A model generated the notes under the pieces. The model was not told the DNA's origin, did no database searches, and saw only the letters and a program-made list of their open reading frames with translations. Positions 1 through 11,641 of a stretch of 64,000 nucleotides of DNA are shown piece by piece. Each line of letters starts with the position of its first letter. Position 1 is the first letter of the stretch. This DNA comes from Hymenochaete sp. R1 (taxonomy: Eukaryota; Basidiomycota; Agaricomycetes; Hymenochaetales; Hymenochaetaceae): contig JAFREE010000098.1 in assembly GCA_019400425.1 (NCBI GenBank), positions 27,472 to 91,471 on the forward strand. The letters are read 5' to 3'. Both the position numbers and the translations under genes were made by a program.

Positions 1-1008
1 TTTGGATGTTCGTATAAATATCTCACGTTCTTTCACCGCATTCGATGACGATACTAGGCCGTCAAACGATGACTCCGAGTCATCTACGATAGTATGAGGG
101 TTTCAATGGTAATTCGTACGAGAACGTGAATGTCTTACCCAGATTCCACTCTAAACCTCGGGTCGTTATTCTTGTGGATTGAATTCCTACAGGCAGAAGC
201 CCGCATGTTGGACCTATCAAGCTGAAGTCCACCTCTACTAAGTGTTCTCCCTGCTTTCAATTAGGCACCAAAATCGACTCTCCATTTCTCTGGCGCACCT
301 CATCTAGAACCCATCCAATACCGTCATCCGTTGCAACAAACATGTGCTTCCGACGGGATCGACATTTGTGCATGTACGACACGACGTGAATTGTTTGATC
401 GAAGCGCCCCGCGAGCCCTCCGAGTATTATAATGTCGAACTGACATTGACCAGGAGTAAGGAGGGCAGCGAGCTGAGATCAAAAGTACCTGATAGGCCAG
501 ACGCACTTGAGATTTCTCGGGAGCTACAGCTTCGAGCTCCTCAATCGCTGCGACACACTTCATCAAATCCGTTGCGTATTGATCAGGATCCCTAACTATA
601 GTAACGCCCTAGTCCATGCCATGCATGAGATGTTGTGAAGCGATGCTCTTGTTCAGTACTGACTCGTTTTGTATAATAGTCTTTTACGTCCTCTCGTAAC
701 GAGTCAAGATCTCCTTTGATAAGATCCGGTATAAAGCTGGCATTCCAGACAGGAATAAGCCAAACTCAAACCGAAGGAAAGCAGCATGTAGCTCACTCCG
801 CGAGTTCGAGACTGGTGTCGGTGGATGCTGAAAGTGTGTCGTAGAGTCTATTTGCTCCTCCGTCCGCACATGCACGCCAGGTGCACGCGTTCCACACACG
901 CCTCAGCAGCTCCGGGTTGAATGGCTGGTTGAGTATGATCAAAGCCCGACTTGTCGAATCACCAGATTGTCCGTTGAGAAAAGGCGTTGACCAGCGCCTG
1001 GGAGTCAT
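1..1008 (-). CDS. THI80: Thiamine pyrophosphokinase (3' end beyond window)
   Basis: Converts thiamine and ATP to thiamine pyrophosphate in the cytosol. Six exons read on the minus strand: 1008-797, 736-660, 595-507, 439-299, 250-139 and 83-off the window edge; all junctions keep frame with GT-AG ends. Seen in order: [42 protein letters not shown], the hallmark [10 protein letters not shown], then [21 protein letters not shown] and the C-terminal [11 protein letters not shown]. These are the signature blocks of eukaryotic TPK, including the acidic substrate/metal motifs. The ATG at 1008 gives a short N-terminus ([13 protein letters not shown]) like fungal relatives. The last residues and stop lie left of base 1. 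It is divergent from MEX67, with 264 bases between the two starts. Confidence 0.93.
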
Positions 1009-1272
1009 TATGAACTGTGCACAAGATTTCGAGCAAACCGAGAAAGAAAACTGCAGTAAGAAAGCTGCTGACTAATATCAATATTGCGTTTTGGGACCGT
1101 GGGAATAATATGACTCAATAGAGAGCAGCAAACCGCGTCCGACCTTGCTTGTCCTTCAACGTCCACCAGCCTCCGCCTTCATCCCTCCCGTCGTCGTCGT
1201 CGTCAGCTACCGCAACGCTAAGCATACATTGAACGCAAGCACGCTACACTCGACTTTAAACCAGTGAACACC
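1009..1272. promoter_or_regulatory. Shared promoter region THI80/MEX67
   Basis: 264 bases between two divergent ATGs. It holds a run of cgtcgtcgtcgtcgtc near 1190-1206 and pyrimidine-rich stretches. No ORF here matches a known protein. A bidirectional promoter is inferred from position only. Confidence 0.5.
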
Positions 1273-3717
1273 ATGCTCGGAGCATCCTCTCGTCCACGCG
1301 GTCTCGCAGGCAAAACACTCAAAGGTGCCGGCTTGATCGGTACGAGGGACGAGGACACCAGCATGAAGGACCTCTCCAGCGGTCGCAAGAAGACATTATC
1401 CACTCGCAAAGCTTCTCATGGCCACCGACAAAGGTCGTCGGATATCTACAAGGCAGCCGGCATGCAAGACCCGAGCCACAAAATGGTAAATACACTTTCG
1501 GTCGGACCACCTCGCGACTGGTAGGAGCAAATGTATCAGGAATCCGCGGTCGCGACCGGTTCTTCTCTTTTCGTGTCTCTCAGAGTTCAAAAGTGCTTAC
1601 GATTAACAATCTACCCTCCGTTGTATCTTACATCATCATCGCTCACCTCTTACCGTCACCACTCGTACCCACCTCTGCTGGACGCGGACGCTGGCGCTGA
1701 CTGTCATCATGGACTGCTTCATTTGATTGTGTTTGACTTTCGCATTTTTGTTTGTTTCAGCTTGCGTCGAGAATAACGGCAAACTTGTCCAATCCTCTGG
1801 CCGTGCGTGGGGCTGCAAACAGACCAGGCCAGATCCGCGTGAGGCAGAATCCGTCCCAGCCAGCCGTCAAGCCTCTGGAAGTGTGGCGGGAGGTGGTCAA
1901 TAGCCGGTATAATACTGAGTCTAAATTTCTGAACTTAGATGTATGTTACTTTTCTATCAATATGCCCTAATGTTCGACAACTCATAAAACGAAACGAGTA
2001 GAACCTAGCAGAAGACGTGAAGGTGAAGGAACATAATCTTCGGTTACCCCCTCCAAACACGACCAACAAGGAATGGGCAGTGGTCATCAAGCTGGCCTCA
2101 TTACTCAAGCCCCGCGTGGAAACAATTTCGCTCGCTCACAACAACCTAGGATTGGGAACTCAGCTTCTGAGCCTGGCACATTATATTCCGGACTTGAAGA
2201 ATCTCTCCCTCCAGGGCAACAAATTCCGCCATTGGAAGGATATGGATGCTATCGCTGGCAAGAGCAGCAGGTTGTCGCAGCTTCGAGAGCTCATCTTCTT
2301 CGACAACCCCCTACGCGAAAGTGAGCTTCGGACTGGGAGTGTAGAGAAATACCGAAGGTAAGCGGTTCTGCCACATATTCTTCCAGATGGTCATCTGACA
2401 ACAGTTTTCGCTAGTGAAATGCTAAGGCGATTTCGATCGTTAGAAGTTTTGGACCAAGAAGTAGTTACGAAAATTTCATTCGACACTCCATCAGCTCCAG
2501 TCGCATCTTCATCAAAGATTGACCCTCACCAACTTGCACCCGATACGTTCCCTTTCGAGATGGCAGGATCTTTCATTACTGGCGTCGATGGCCCAGTGAT
2601 CAGCAACTTCCTCTCCCGGTATGTCTTAGCCCACGTTTATCATGAGCACTCATTCAAGTTCCATTCAGTTTCTTTCCCCTCTTCGATTCTCAAAGCCCTG
2701 CCCTCTTCGACGCTTACGACCCTACCGCCACCTTCTCTTACTCGATCAATACTCAAGTTCCACCACGAGCGCGGATTCAGCGTATACACCAAACCTTACC
2801 GAATCAAAGAAGCCTATCCTGGGATAAATGGATCCGAAATCATATTGGTGGCTCGAGGAATTTGAAGGTTATCATGACGGGTGGATCGATGGAGCGAGAA
2901 TTGAAGAGTCTCCATACGGGTCCAGAAGCTATTGCGAAGACGATATCACAGCTTCCAAAGACTAGACATGATATCGCGGGTGCTGCAGAGAGATTTTGCA
3001 TTGATGCATGGCCTGTTGGTCAAGCAATGCTGTTCTTGTGTATACATGGGGAATTCGCAGAACGTGAGTTTTCAACCTCCCGCCAAAAATAAAGCGAGCA
3101 TCTCAGATGGCCGTTCTTATACCATGCATCAGTTCCAGTAGATGGTTTACGCTCTTTCGATCGAACTTTCGTCTTGGCTCCCGCTGCACCTGGTTCACGA
3201 GCAGCAACGAACAACTGGCCTGTTGCTATTCTTTCCGATCAGCTTACGGTTCGCACGTACTCGAGCCCTGAGGCTTGGACTCCTGGTCCACTCAAAGTCC
3301 AGAGCGACCCTGGAAGAAAAACGCAACCGCCTCTGCAAGGGTCAGGCCGACCACAGAGCGATGGTGTACAGCGGGGTTTGTCAAAGCCTGACGTGCAGGC
3401 GATGCTTGGGACGATAGTAAGCGTTTCTCTGATATTCTTAATTGCAAACTTTAAGTTTGACCCACGATTCTTTCGTTCTGATTTTATACGTATAGCCCGA
3501 ACCGCAAAGGGCCCTCGTCGTCACTGTCTGTCAACGCACAGGTCTCAACGTCAACTTTTCTGTTGATTGCTTGCAAAATAATGGATGGGATATTGAGCGT
3601 GCGGTCGCCAACTTCGAGGCAGTTAAGGTTCGTTGGCGTTTTTATCCGGTCAGTTTCATACGAGCAATACCGATCAAGGTACAATAGGGAACACTCGGAA
3701 AAGAAGCGTATTTGTGA
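1273..3717 (+). CDS. MEX67: mRNA export receptor Mex67/NXF1
   Basis: Nuclear export receptor that carries mRNPs through the pore as a heterodimer with Mtr2/NXT1. Eight exons: 1273-1485, 1761-1940, 2002-2357, 2415-2618, 2696-3063, 3139-3416, 3496-3627 and 3688-3717, giving about 586 residues, near the yeast Mex67 length. Domains: a basic N-terminus; leucine-rich repeats ([21 protein letters not shown]); an NTF2-like domain ([19 protein letters not shown] junction through [18 protein letters not shown]); and a C-terminal UBA-like TAP-C domain ([27 protein letters not shown]). The last exon is only 30 bases and encodes [13 protein letters not shown]. Reading through its intron would instead give a non-conserved tail ending at 3687. 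No RRM is evident upstream of the repeats. Confidence 0.95.
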
Positions 3718-4251
3718 CGACTATGATCCGTTCTGGTTTTTCGTGTTGTAATCCAACGGTTCCCAAAACTCTTATTCTTTCTTTCTTTCTTGGCCATCCT
3801 CCCAATATCTATTCGTTTTCTTTTTTTTTTCCATGGTATCGTGTAGCAACTCCATCCAATTTTCAAAAACAAGCAGACCTTTTTTTTTTTCCCTTTCTTC
3901 GTTTCTGTCGTTTCTTTCAATATTACTATGACACATCTTTACTATTAACATAACGCGTAGCTCACGGGCGAAGGAGAAGCAATTTTATTCATCCATTATT
4001 TCTGCAATATCCAACGAACGCACCGACTTCGATTCACACTTTTCTCTTCTTTTCTCCGTCTCGTGTGTATGATGGAGGACATGTACATGATTAACGCGTA
4101 TTGGATGAATATGGAAGCAGACGAAACTGGGGGGAAAATGCTTTGCTTATTTTATAATATATATTATACATGCATATGAAGAGGCTGTGAGGAAGTGTTG
4201 CAAAATTTCTTTTACAATTCGAACAAGATCCTATGTTTCTAAATCACTGCT
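3718..4251. other. Intergenic, pyrimidine-rich
   Basis: Lies 3' of MEX67 and 3' of the convergent gene at 4252. It contains T-rich runs around 3776-3900 (two poly-T tracts of about ten bases) and AT-rich sequence near 4150-4175. No supported gene. Confidence 0.6.
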
Positions 4252-5739
4252 TTATTTCGCGCTGGACTTGCAATCTGAGGTCGATCCGTCGGTCTCAGGT
4301 TCATCCGGCTCCGGTAGTGGCCACAGTAGAGGCTCGGAGGCGGAGGCAACGCTTGCTTCGACCTCGCAGTCGTCACGGGAGGGAGGGAGAACGTAGCCAC
4401 AGTCGGATGATGTCAACTGTCCACGTCTTTCCAACTTCGACATCCGAAGACGAGTCTGCGACAAAAAAAAAGCACAATTTATCGAGGTTTAGCCAAGGTT
4501 TGGAAAGACGAGAGAAGTGTGAGAGCTTACAGACGCGTCTTCTGTCTTCCTCCAACTTGAATCCCGCCTCTCCTCACTGTCAGCTTGTCTATCAGAACAT
4601 GTATTGTACCGTCTGACTTGCCGTTTCCCATTTGCTCGGTTCTCGCTGGGATCCGAACTTTTTGACGCATAGTCAGGTCTGACGAACCCACCGTCTCCTA
4701 TCGTCCAGGACTTGTTATAAGAGGAAGGTTTGATATTAACCATAGGAGCGTTCCATGTGGTCAAACGTCGCTTCTGCGGTGTTTCGGCGAAAGTGCTTGA
4801 GCTTGGGTTTGAGGTCGGGACTGCCAATGGAATTTTACTAGAAGGGATGTGGCTATGGTTTTGGGCCGGTAAGTGTGGACGTGTGCGTCGAATATGATGA
4901 TGGTCGGTTGCACTGCGGGTATTCTTTAAATAACGATTCAGAGCCTGGAATTAGAAAGAATGAGATCAAGATGAAAATCTGTGGGGAGACCAGTAGGCAA
5001 CGTACTGCATCTACTTTGGAGACTAGATACGAATACGCGGCCAGGTCATCGTCTTCTTCTGAAAGATTATCGGGTTCAGGGATGCTACGGGTTCTCTGGG
5101 GACGACCTGCATGTCAATCCTTCGTAAAATCTAAGACGAGTGAAATGAAGAGACTCGCCTCCTTTGTCGTTCTATCGCAGCTAGGTGGCATAAGCTTCGG
5201 TAGCAGTTTCGCATGTCGACTTTCCCACTCATTGATTCTTTGGCGCACTAATACATTGGAACTAGAATCGTCTTCCATTTCTTCCGCCTCCCCGTCCGAG
5301 TCGTTCTAACGAAAGCGGAAATGTGAATCAGATTTTCTTATCAAGTACCAGTTGATTGTCATTTCATACCTCGTACGAATAATCCATGGCATTGGTGCAA
5401 AAAGCATCGATCTCGAGCAGAGCAGTACGTCGTTCGATCTGGTCTTCAGTCGGACGCATTTCTCTCTGGAGCATGGCGAAGCTGTGGTCCTATAGAACAA
5501 TATGCAATAATGTGGTGCCTCTTTAAATCAAAATAATCGTTCGGTTATGTACTTTCCAGTTGTATTTGAGTCGACCACATGTGGCCCTCCGAAAATGAGC
5601 AGGAGGCTCATGAAAAGAGAAAGGCGTGATTCATCGGAATTCGCGACAACAACCAGACGCCCATTGTCTTGGTGGCAACCTTTGTACTAGGATCAACTAC
5701 TAGGCCGGATGTTTAGCAACTCGGATAATTAGACTTACT
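4252..5739 (-). CDS. Hypothetical spliced protein, possibly with a broken 5' end
   Basis: I do not recognise this protein. Seven minus-strand segments join in frame at GT-AG sites: about 5787-5739 (first part uncertain), 5686-5553, 5489-5370, 5305-5155, 5106-5006, 4944-4531 and 4455-4252. Seen: RLVVVANSDESRLSLF; a helical, charged stretch (MLQREMRPTEDQIERR); an acidic patch (NDSDGEAEEMEDDSSS); a basic middle; and an acidic proline-rich tail (PLPEPDEPETDGSTSD). No membrane segment. Upstream, coding-like sequence continues to about 5855 (IHVSRFAEQTTVFMIGLID) in the same frame but is cut by a TAA. No intron longer than 21 bases removes that stop, so either the true start is elsewhere or the 5' end is decayed. 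It lies head-to-head with family member A. Confidence 0.5.
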
Positions 5740-5997
5740 GGCAAATGGTTACTTTGAAGAAACTCGTTGCAAACTTGTGGGAAAGTTCCTATCAATTAAT
5801 CGATCAGACCTATCATGAAGACTGTGGTTTGCTCAGCAAAACGGCTCACATGGATTTGGTCCACCCTATTTTGCTCAGCTTTGCAACCCGACTATGGCTT
5901 ATAATTAGACCTCTGACAGCCCCCATTCCATTCAGCCCCTTTCCAACGGTTGTTCACTATCCCACCAGATCGACGGTCGGTCAGTCTTCTCCAGACT

Positions 5998-7818
5998 ATG
6001 TCTTCTTCTCATTCTGAAGATGCACTCGACTTCATCAAGGCACTCGTTCCATCCCCATCCTCCCTAGCTGGATACGAGTCAGTACTCTCGTTCGCAGATG
6101 AACTCCAGCACCGCATCACTGACCTTCAGGAGCACATAATAAAAGTGAAATCTGCTCTCGACAACGATCCGAACTATCATTTCGACTTGGCAAAAGTCTG
6201 GAACAATCTTCGAAGTGAATACCATAATAGGGTCGTTGAAACCGCAAAATGGCTAGATTCTCACCTTCGCCTAGAACTAGAAAGAAAAAATTTCGATCAA
6301 ACTCCATCAACACAGGACACCAACTTGAAGCAGAATTGGGACAGACACTATCCTATCATCCTGTCGGCGACGGAATGCGAATCTAGACTTTGCATCTTAC
6401 TCCACTACAATACCTTTTATGCAACCAAAATGATACAAAGCAACAAAAGATTTCAACAAAGTGGGAAAGGGTCCTTTGTGCGCTCGATCGAACGTCACGC
6501 TATGTTCTGCAGGCACTTTACCAAGCGTTTGTTTGGTGCGGCATCTAACATCTCACCCGAGAAAGACTTAGATATTGAAGAAGCTTTCAAGAGCTACATC
6601 GATCAAATGCGGGAAATCGAAGAGAACCTAAAGGTCTTTTCCTTTGCATCTTATAATCAGAATGATAATAAGCACTCCTCGTCCAAGGAGCTTATAAAAT
6701 TGGCGCACCATTACGAAAATAGGAGAAAGGAGCTGGAGGCCGTCATTCAATCTGTCCTCCCTGGAATCGACTTCGAAGATTACAAACATGTACCACCAAA
6801 GGAAAAAGAAACTCTGGGTTTCATCAAACCATTTGCAGATGATTCCATTCTTCAGCACGTCCTCCAATTCATCCCAGCGGGGCTAGATGGGGACGCACAG
6901 AAAATGGCAGAAGAATTACGTACATCGATCGTAGAATTCGGCCAGCAGCTGAGCGTCCACAAACAAATTCTTGCTAAATCGCCAAATAGTGATTTTAGTC
7001 ATACCAAGAGCGCTTTTTGGAAGCGAGCCATTAATTTAATGAAAAAGGCCGAAGACTTCTCCGCTATGTTGCGGTCCCGAAAAACAGAAGTACCGCCGCA
7101 TCCGGGCAACCACAGACCTACAACAAACTTTGACTGGTCCCCTGAATCCACCATTCTCGCATTGGAATGCGAATCTGGAATTGTCACTCTCTTCCATTAC
7201 CACCAGTATCTGAAGTCTCCAGCTGGTCTCGAGGATACCAAAGACCTTGACCGTCATATGGGGCATATCGAGTTCCACTACCTGCGTACGGAACTCATTT
7301 TGCAACGATCTCTTACCCATGCCTTCGAAATTTGGAAGTCGCGCCATGCTCACAAGTTCGGAGACGGCCTGTTGGAAAGTATGAAAGATCTTGTCTGGTT
7401 GTCTAATGATGATCCCGCAAGATACGAGTCCAAGCTCGCGGAGAGGCCGCAGGGCGAGAAGGACGCCCTGACAGAATACGAATGGGTGACACGAGTTACG
7501 CGCCATTATACGTGCGAGCTTTTCGAGCTTCGGGACAAGATAAAAAAAGACACGAACCTGAAGAAAATTGACTTCTCGCATGGAACACACATGGAAAGAA
7601 GGGATAGCGATAGATACAAAGAACGTGTGAACGGCAGTAGTCCTTTGGCAGCTACGGCAGGTACGGCAAGAGACACATCGGGCGCTCCTATATCTGCAGA
7701 GTTGGATGACTCTACAAGCCAAAGAGGAAGTGGGAGTCGAAAGCGGAAGATCCGGGAGGAGGGCGGAGGTTCGAGTAGGGGAGGTTCTGGGTCGAAGAGG
7801 GGCAAGGGACAGACCTAG
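5998..7818 (+). CDS. Family member A: two-repeat, intronless paralogue
   Basis: Intronless, 606 residues from ATG 5998 (in-frame near-cognate codons lie further upstream). Function unknown. It belongs to a family with five other members here (B 12943, C 14649, D 40660, E 43351, F 45168). It is about twice their length and appears to contain the roughly 300-residue unit twice: ECES at about residue 125 and again at about 389, both encoded by the same 12 bases. Each copy follows a W-containing helix and precedes a stretch rich in aromatic and charged residues that aligns with the family core. The second copy ends SRHAHKFGDG where the others have YGWKGDE. The tail is Ser/Gly-rich with SRKRKIREE and SKRGKG, like a nuclear localisation signal. 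Mostly alpha-helical by composition; no signal peptide or membrane span. Confidence 0.85.
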   Translation: MSSSHSEDALDFIKALVPSPSSLAGYESVLSFADELQHRITDLQEHIIKVKSALDNDPNYHFDLAKVWNNLRSEYHNRVVETAKWLDSHLRLELERKNFDQTPSTQDTNLKQNWDRHYPIILSATECESRLCILLHYNTFYATKMIQSNKRFQQSGKGSFVRSIERHAMFCRHFTKRLFGAASNISPEKDLDIEEAFKSYIDQMREIEENLKVFSFASYNQNDNKHSSSKELIKLAHHYENRRKELEAVIQSVLPGIDFEDYKHVPPKEKETLGFIKPFADDSILQHVLQFIPAGLDGDAQKMAEELRTSIVEFGQQLSVHKQILAKSPNSDFSHTKSAFWKRAINLMKKAEDFSAMLRSRKTEVPPHPGNHRPTTNFDWSPESTILALECESGIVTLFHYHQYLKSPAGLEDTKDLDRHMGHIEFHYLRTELILQRSLTHAFEIWKSRHAHKFGDGLLESMKDLVWLSNDDPARYESKLAERPQGEKDALTEYEWVTRVTRHYTCELFELRDKIKKDTNLKKIDFSHGTHMERRDSDRYKERVNGSSPLAATAGTARDTSGAPISAELDDSTSQRGSGSRKRKIREEGGGSSRGGSGSKRGKGQT

Positions 7819-7869
7819 GAAAGTGTTGAATTCAAATTCCGATAAGCCGAACTCGAAATACCAATGAAG

Positions 7870-8420
7870 GGTAGTCATACTCACACGATACCATCCAGAG
7901 TGACTGTACATAAGAAACGGTGTTTGATAGTCTGTGACTGACATTCCGTTTAAATTTGCAATCACATTTTTCCTGGGACGTCCGTACTGTCTTCGTTTCT
8001 CTCCCTTTGTATGGCCCAAATAAGACATTATATAGCGTTTGGACACCTCTCGATCTTCTATAGAAGACGGCATCTGTATTGTTTTCAACTGTAGAGTCTT
8101 GATATGGCTCTGGGATAACGCAGAGCGCCCTGTAGAGAGTGCCTTTGTGGTCTGGGCAAAGGGTATGAAAGGAGAGTGCAGCACCAATATGAGGGGTTCG
8201 ACATCAATTTGATCTCAAAGGCAAAGCATGCATAAACAGAAAAGTTTGGAGGGATCATGGTGGTAGAGTCGATGGAATCACGGATGAGTGTGAATGAAGA
8301 GGCGGCGAATCGCAATGGGTTCTTTCCGGACCGGACCGGGCCGACATCACGAGCATATACTGTGGCTCTGTGTTGAATGGGAAGTGCAATATTAGGATTT
8401 GAAAAATCGAACTTACTCAA
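7870..8420 (-). CDS. Possible gene fragment, unrecognised
   Basis: Two open stretches on the minus strand look mildly protein-like. One (about 8420-8210) reads SKFDFSNPNIALP and VGPVRSGKNPLRF. The other (about 8071-7890) reads SSIEDREVSKRYIMSYLG and RQYGRPRKNVIANLNG, and ends at a good donor, CGT|gtgagt near 7889. No start, full exon chain or family could be fixed. A longer open frame continues leftward but is antisense to member A. Confidence 0.2.
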
Positions 8421-8794
8421 AGCTGAACCTATATTGTCAGCTTTTAAATCCTCTTTATTAGATTAAACCCCTTGAGAAGAGTATGGGGCCTCAGGTACAT
8501 TTCGCTAGAAAAATTCAAGTTCCAAGTTCACATTGTGTTTGAAGAGCTGCATTCGAAACAGTATAGTTTATTAGTGTAAAGTACATTTTCAGGCGTGCGA
8601 GATAATAAAGGGGGTATTTGATAGCTTATCCATGAATTAAAGTAGTACAGTAAGCGTCTATGCGAGCTAGACAATGCCCGGGAAGGAAATTCCTACTACA
8701 GGATTTTTTACTAATGAAGTCAAGTTAGTAAACTACAAACCCTAGAAGCTGGAACGGCGGCGACCATACATTATTACTGCCTCGACGCCTTTTT
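8421..8794. other. Intergenic, AT-rich
   Basis: No coding signal, RNA gene or repeat recognised. Confidence 0.5.
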
Positions 8795-9165
8795 TTATCG
8801 AGGCGGACAAACATTCTTAAGATTGACGAAGCCCGCGTCCGGGGCATAGTCGGTCATTCGGAGGGGACCGCGGTCAACGTGCAGAATGAAGGTTACCTCG
8901 GGATAATGTTCGAGGATGTAAGCGCGTCGAACCGCGCGTGGACTCCTGATCTCAGCTTGAACGAGCGCATACATGCCGATAGTAGAGAACAACTCGTAAA
9001 TATGGACCACATCGTCGAAGTCCTAATATTTCCGGAAGCGTTCATTGTCAGTCAGAATTAAAGGCGCTGAGTTTGAGAAAAGGCTAGAAACGCACCATTT
9101 CATCGATTGTGTTCATGACTGACGAAGGAAATTCTAGTTCAATAGTGTAGTCCAGTGGTGGAAAC
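8795..9165 (-). CDS. Short hypothetical protein fragment
   Basis: Two minus-strand exons read well across an intron: the upstream part ends PSSVMNTIDEM at about 9092, and the downstream part begins DFDDVVHIYELFSTIG at about 9019 and ends at the stop at 8795. The tail includes ILEHYPEVTFILHVDRG and DYAPDAGFVNLKN. An upstream piece (NPWFPPLDYTIELEF) extends toward about 9180 without a clear ATG. No family recognised; it could be a remnant of a longer gene. Confidence 0.35.
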
Positions 9166-9766
9166 CACGGATTAACCGATATAAATAGAGGTTTAAGAGA
9201 TGAATTAGGGGGGATTGAAAGTTTATTGTGGTTGAAGAACTCGAGGAGTGGCTAGTGTTACGTAATGTAAGGTATTTTGAGAAAAGCCACATAGGATCCA
9301 GCTCGACATGACTAGAAAGAACACGTGTATTGACCTATGTGGCTGAATATTACGAGCGAGCACCAGATAAAGAAAGGTAGGAGAAGTTCCTTGTTTTCCT
9401 CCCAAAAATCGTGCCTAGAGAAGACAGTTCACGCGAGCTCACTCGTCTGTAGCTATTGTCGTTATAGGCGTTTCGTTGGTCGTCCATAATGTGAATAAGC
9501 GATTAAAACCTCTTGACTTGACCATCGAGAATGTGAGGACAAATAATAGAGTTAGGAGAAAGAAAGGGGCACGAATGCATCTGTGAATGCAATGATCCCT
9601 CACCTCAAATATCGAGAACCAAGCCACAAAAGCACTGTGAGGTCCTCAATTTTTGGAACCTTTAGTTATCCCTCGAAATGATATGATGGATTCTACGTAT
9701 GAATCATTGGAGTTAGATTAAGAGTATTATCGGAATGATTTACGCGAATTACTGAAGTACGCGACA
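9166..9766. other. Intergenic
   Basis: Holds only short open frames (for example 9439-9627 minus) with no family resemblance. Nothing supportable. Confidence 0.5.
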
Positions 9767-10709
9767 TTACTTGAGTACTGGCCACGATGCCTCGAGAGAT
9801 TCGAGGGACCGGCCACTCATGTATCCCATCGCGGCACGAATGATACGCGAAATCACTCGAATCTCCTCCATTGTCCGCGGTGCGTAAATCATAATGAGCT
9901 CCCTCGGAACAAGCACGACATCGCTAAGGGGGTGGCGCTCGCCCCAACCGTTCTCAATCACTATGAATGAAATATTAGCAAAACCGCATCGAGTCATTCA
10001 CACAAGCACATTGCTTACCTGTTTTGCAGTCTTGTGGAGAAAGTGTAACGTGCATGGAGAAGTCCTTGTGGTAGTGTATATGCGCAACTTCACGACGAGA
10101 CTTGTTCTTATGTGGGCTCGCCAGCGTGGGCAATAAAACTAGCGCATCGAGGGAGTACTCATTTGGCGAAGACCTGACTTCGACGATATCCGTACAATTG
10201 GCACCTATCTCGTAGAAGAGCTTGCGGAATGACTGAGAACAAAGACGACATCATTGATATCGAAATGAACTATCAGAAAGGAAAGCAAATAAATTCATAG
10301 ACATTTAGACACTCACCTCTTGTACGGCTTTCTCTGGGAAATCTTCAAGCTGTCTATGCGGAGCGACGTGCCAACCAATTTGGGGCCTCTTTCCCTCCCT
10401 TTTTGACAGCCCACCCTTCCCCAACCACGAGCTTTTATCTTTATCATGCTCGTACTCGACGGTGCGGAGCGTATCGCACGCAAATGGTTTCAGCGCCGTC
10501 ACTAAAATCCACGATATGAAGGGCGGAAGGCCAGTCTTGCCGAGATCCACGTATTTTCGGTGGTTATTAACAGCCCACGGACCGACAAAAAGAAAAGCGG
10601 CGACGGTGGATGTCGTGAGTACCGGGTGACGAGATGCAAGCGATCGAGCGGATTCGAGACCTGAGGGAAGATTGGTTGAGAGAGTAGCTAGTAGCGAAGA
10701 GTCCGACAT
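9767..10709 (-). CDS. Fungal luciferase-like protein 1
   Basis: Homologue of the fungal luciferase family (Luz of luminous mushrooms; the domain also appears in many non-luminous fungi as a family of unknown function). Three exons: 10709-10317 (393 nt), 10232-10019 and 9960-9767, giving 266 residues, essentially the length of known Luz. Seen: an N-terminal hydrophobic anchor (TTSTVAAFLFVGPWAVNN); KREGKRPQIGWHVAPHRQ; the histidine-rich core REVAHIHYHKDFSMHV; ENGWGERHPLS; and the C-terminal MIYAPRTMEE with AAMGYMSG. Homology to Luz is strong by motif order; light production cannot be inferred. The nearest neighbour is its tandem paralogue 0.9 kb away. No hispidin synthase, hispidin-3-hydroxylase, P450 or caffeylpyruvate hydrolase gene lies in the window. 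Confidence 0.85.
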
Positions 10710-11641
10710 GGTAGAATAGATGAGAGTTTATCTGATACGTTGTTTATGTGTCGCCAGTTCAAAGAAAGTGCGGACTTTTATACGCTCGAAGCTCGGAAAC
10801 AGAATGCACGTGAACTCTACTCCACAAATGAGCTAAGGCTTACTGATGGCGCTCATGTCCTAACAACCTTGCTGCGGCCGACTGGTCACGTATTCACCTT
10901 GCCGCCGTGAAAAGTGAGTTTAGCGCAGAATGAATTCATTGAGAAGGTGCGCCCTTTTCGAATTCACTCGCCGAGCTGCTTCGTACTGATCGCAGCCGCG
11001 GTTCCGTCATGTCGACGTCTGCTACTAGTGCCGAGTCTCCGATACTTCCGCCTCTGTCGTCCGACTTGAATCGCCGGTCACGTGTTTGGTCCCTGCAGCA
11101 TACGAATCTGGTGGAAGCTAGTCAAAGTACGAGCTTCATTGGGCATTCGAGTATGTGCGAATGCAACGTGCTCGCTGCCGTATGTCGGCCTTATCGACTG
11201 CGCCATGTTCTCGACAGCCTCTAACACCTATACCCAGTGGCCTTGAGCTCTATCCATTATTTTGCATAGCTGGAGCGAGAATCACCGTTAATCCCACCAG
11301 ACCTCGACCTTTATTTTTGTTTTAAGGCGCTGCACCGAGTTCGATAGCGTAGATAGCACACACAGAATTCCAAAATCGCGGGAACATCGAGGACATAGGC
11401 AACGGGCGAGTTTCAAAGAGTAAGAAGCACCCAACTCTGCCAACGAATTTGGAGCTGATTGACGCTTCTCACGCCGAAGTGCAGTTTATGCAGGAGTGCG
11501 TAGATCTTCTGATTCCCAAAGTGACGACTCGTGTGCACCATAAATGATGTTGAAGGGCTCGTGCAAGACAAAGCAGACTTTAAAAGAATCTGCGTGGATT
11601 ATCCAGACGAGAAAACGAAGATAGAGCCACAAAAACAGACC
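10710..11641. other. Spacer between the luciferase-like genes, possible decayed coding sequence
   Basis: Contains a plus-strand open frame at 11009-11224 starting MSTSATSAESPILPP, then a further coding-like stretch near 11420-11545 (LELIDASHAEVQFMQECVDLL) in another frame, interrupted by stops. These may be remnants of one lost gene, but no family is recognised and no exon chain joins them. Confidence 0.3.

Noticed and set aside
3776..3900. Poly-T tracts as a transposon tail
   Set aside because: No target-site duplication or coding remnant; they lie in the 3' region of MEX67.
7036..8187. 383-codon open frame on the minus strand
   Set aside because: Most of it (to 7818) is antisense to family member A, whose frame has consistent repeats. 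Only the non-overlapping part is kept, as a low-confidence fragment.
8795..9627. Hydrophobic short frames as one membrane protein gene
   Set aside because: Frames at 9223-9405 and 9439-9627 do not join to the 8795 exons by acceptable introns.
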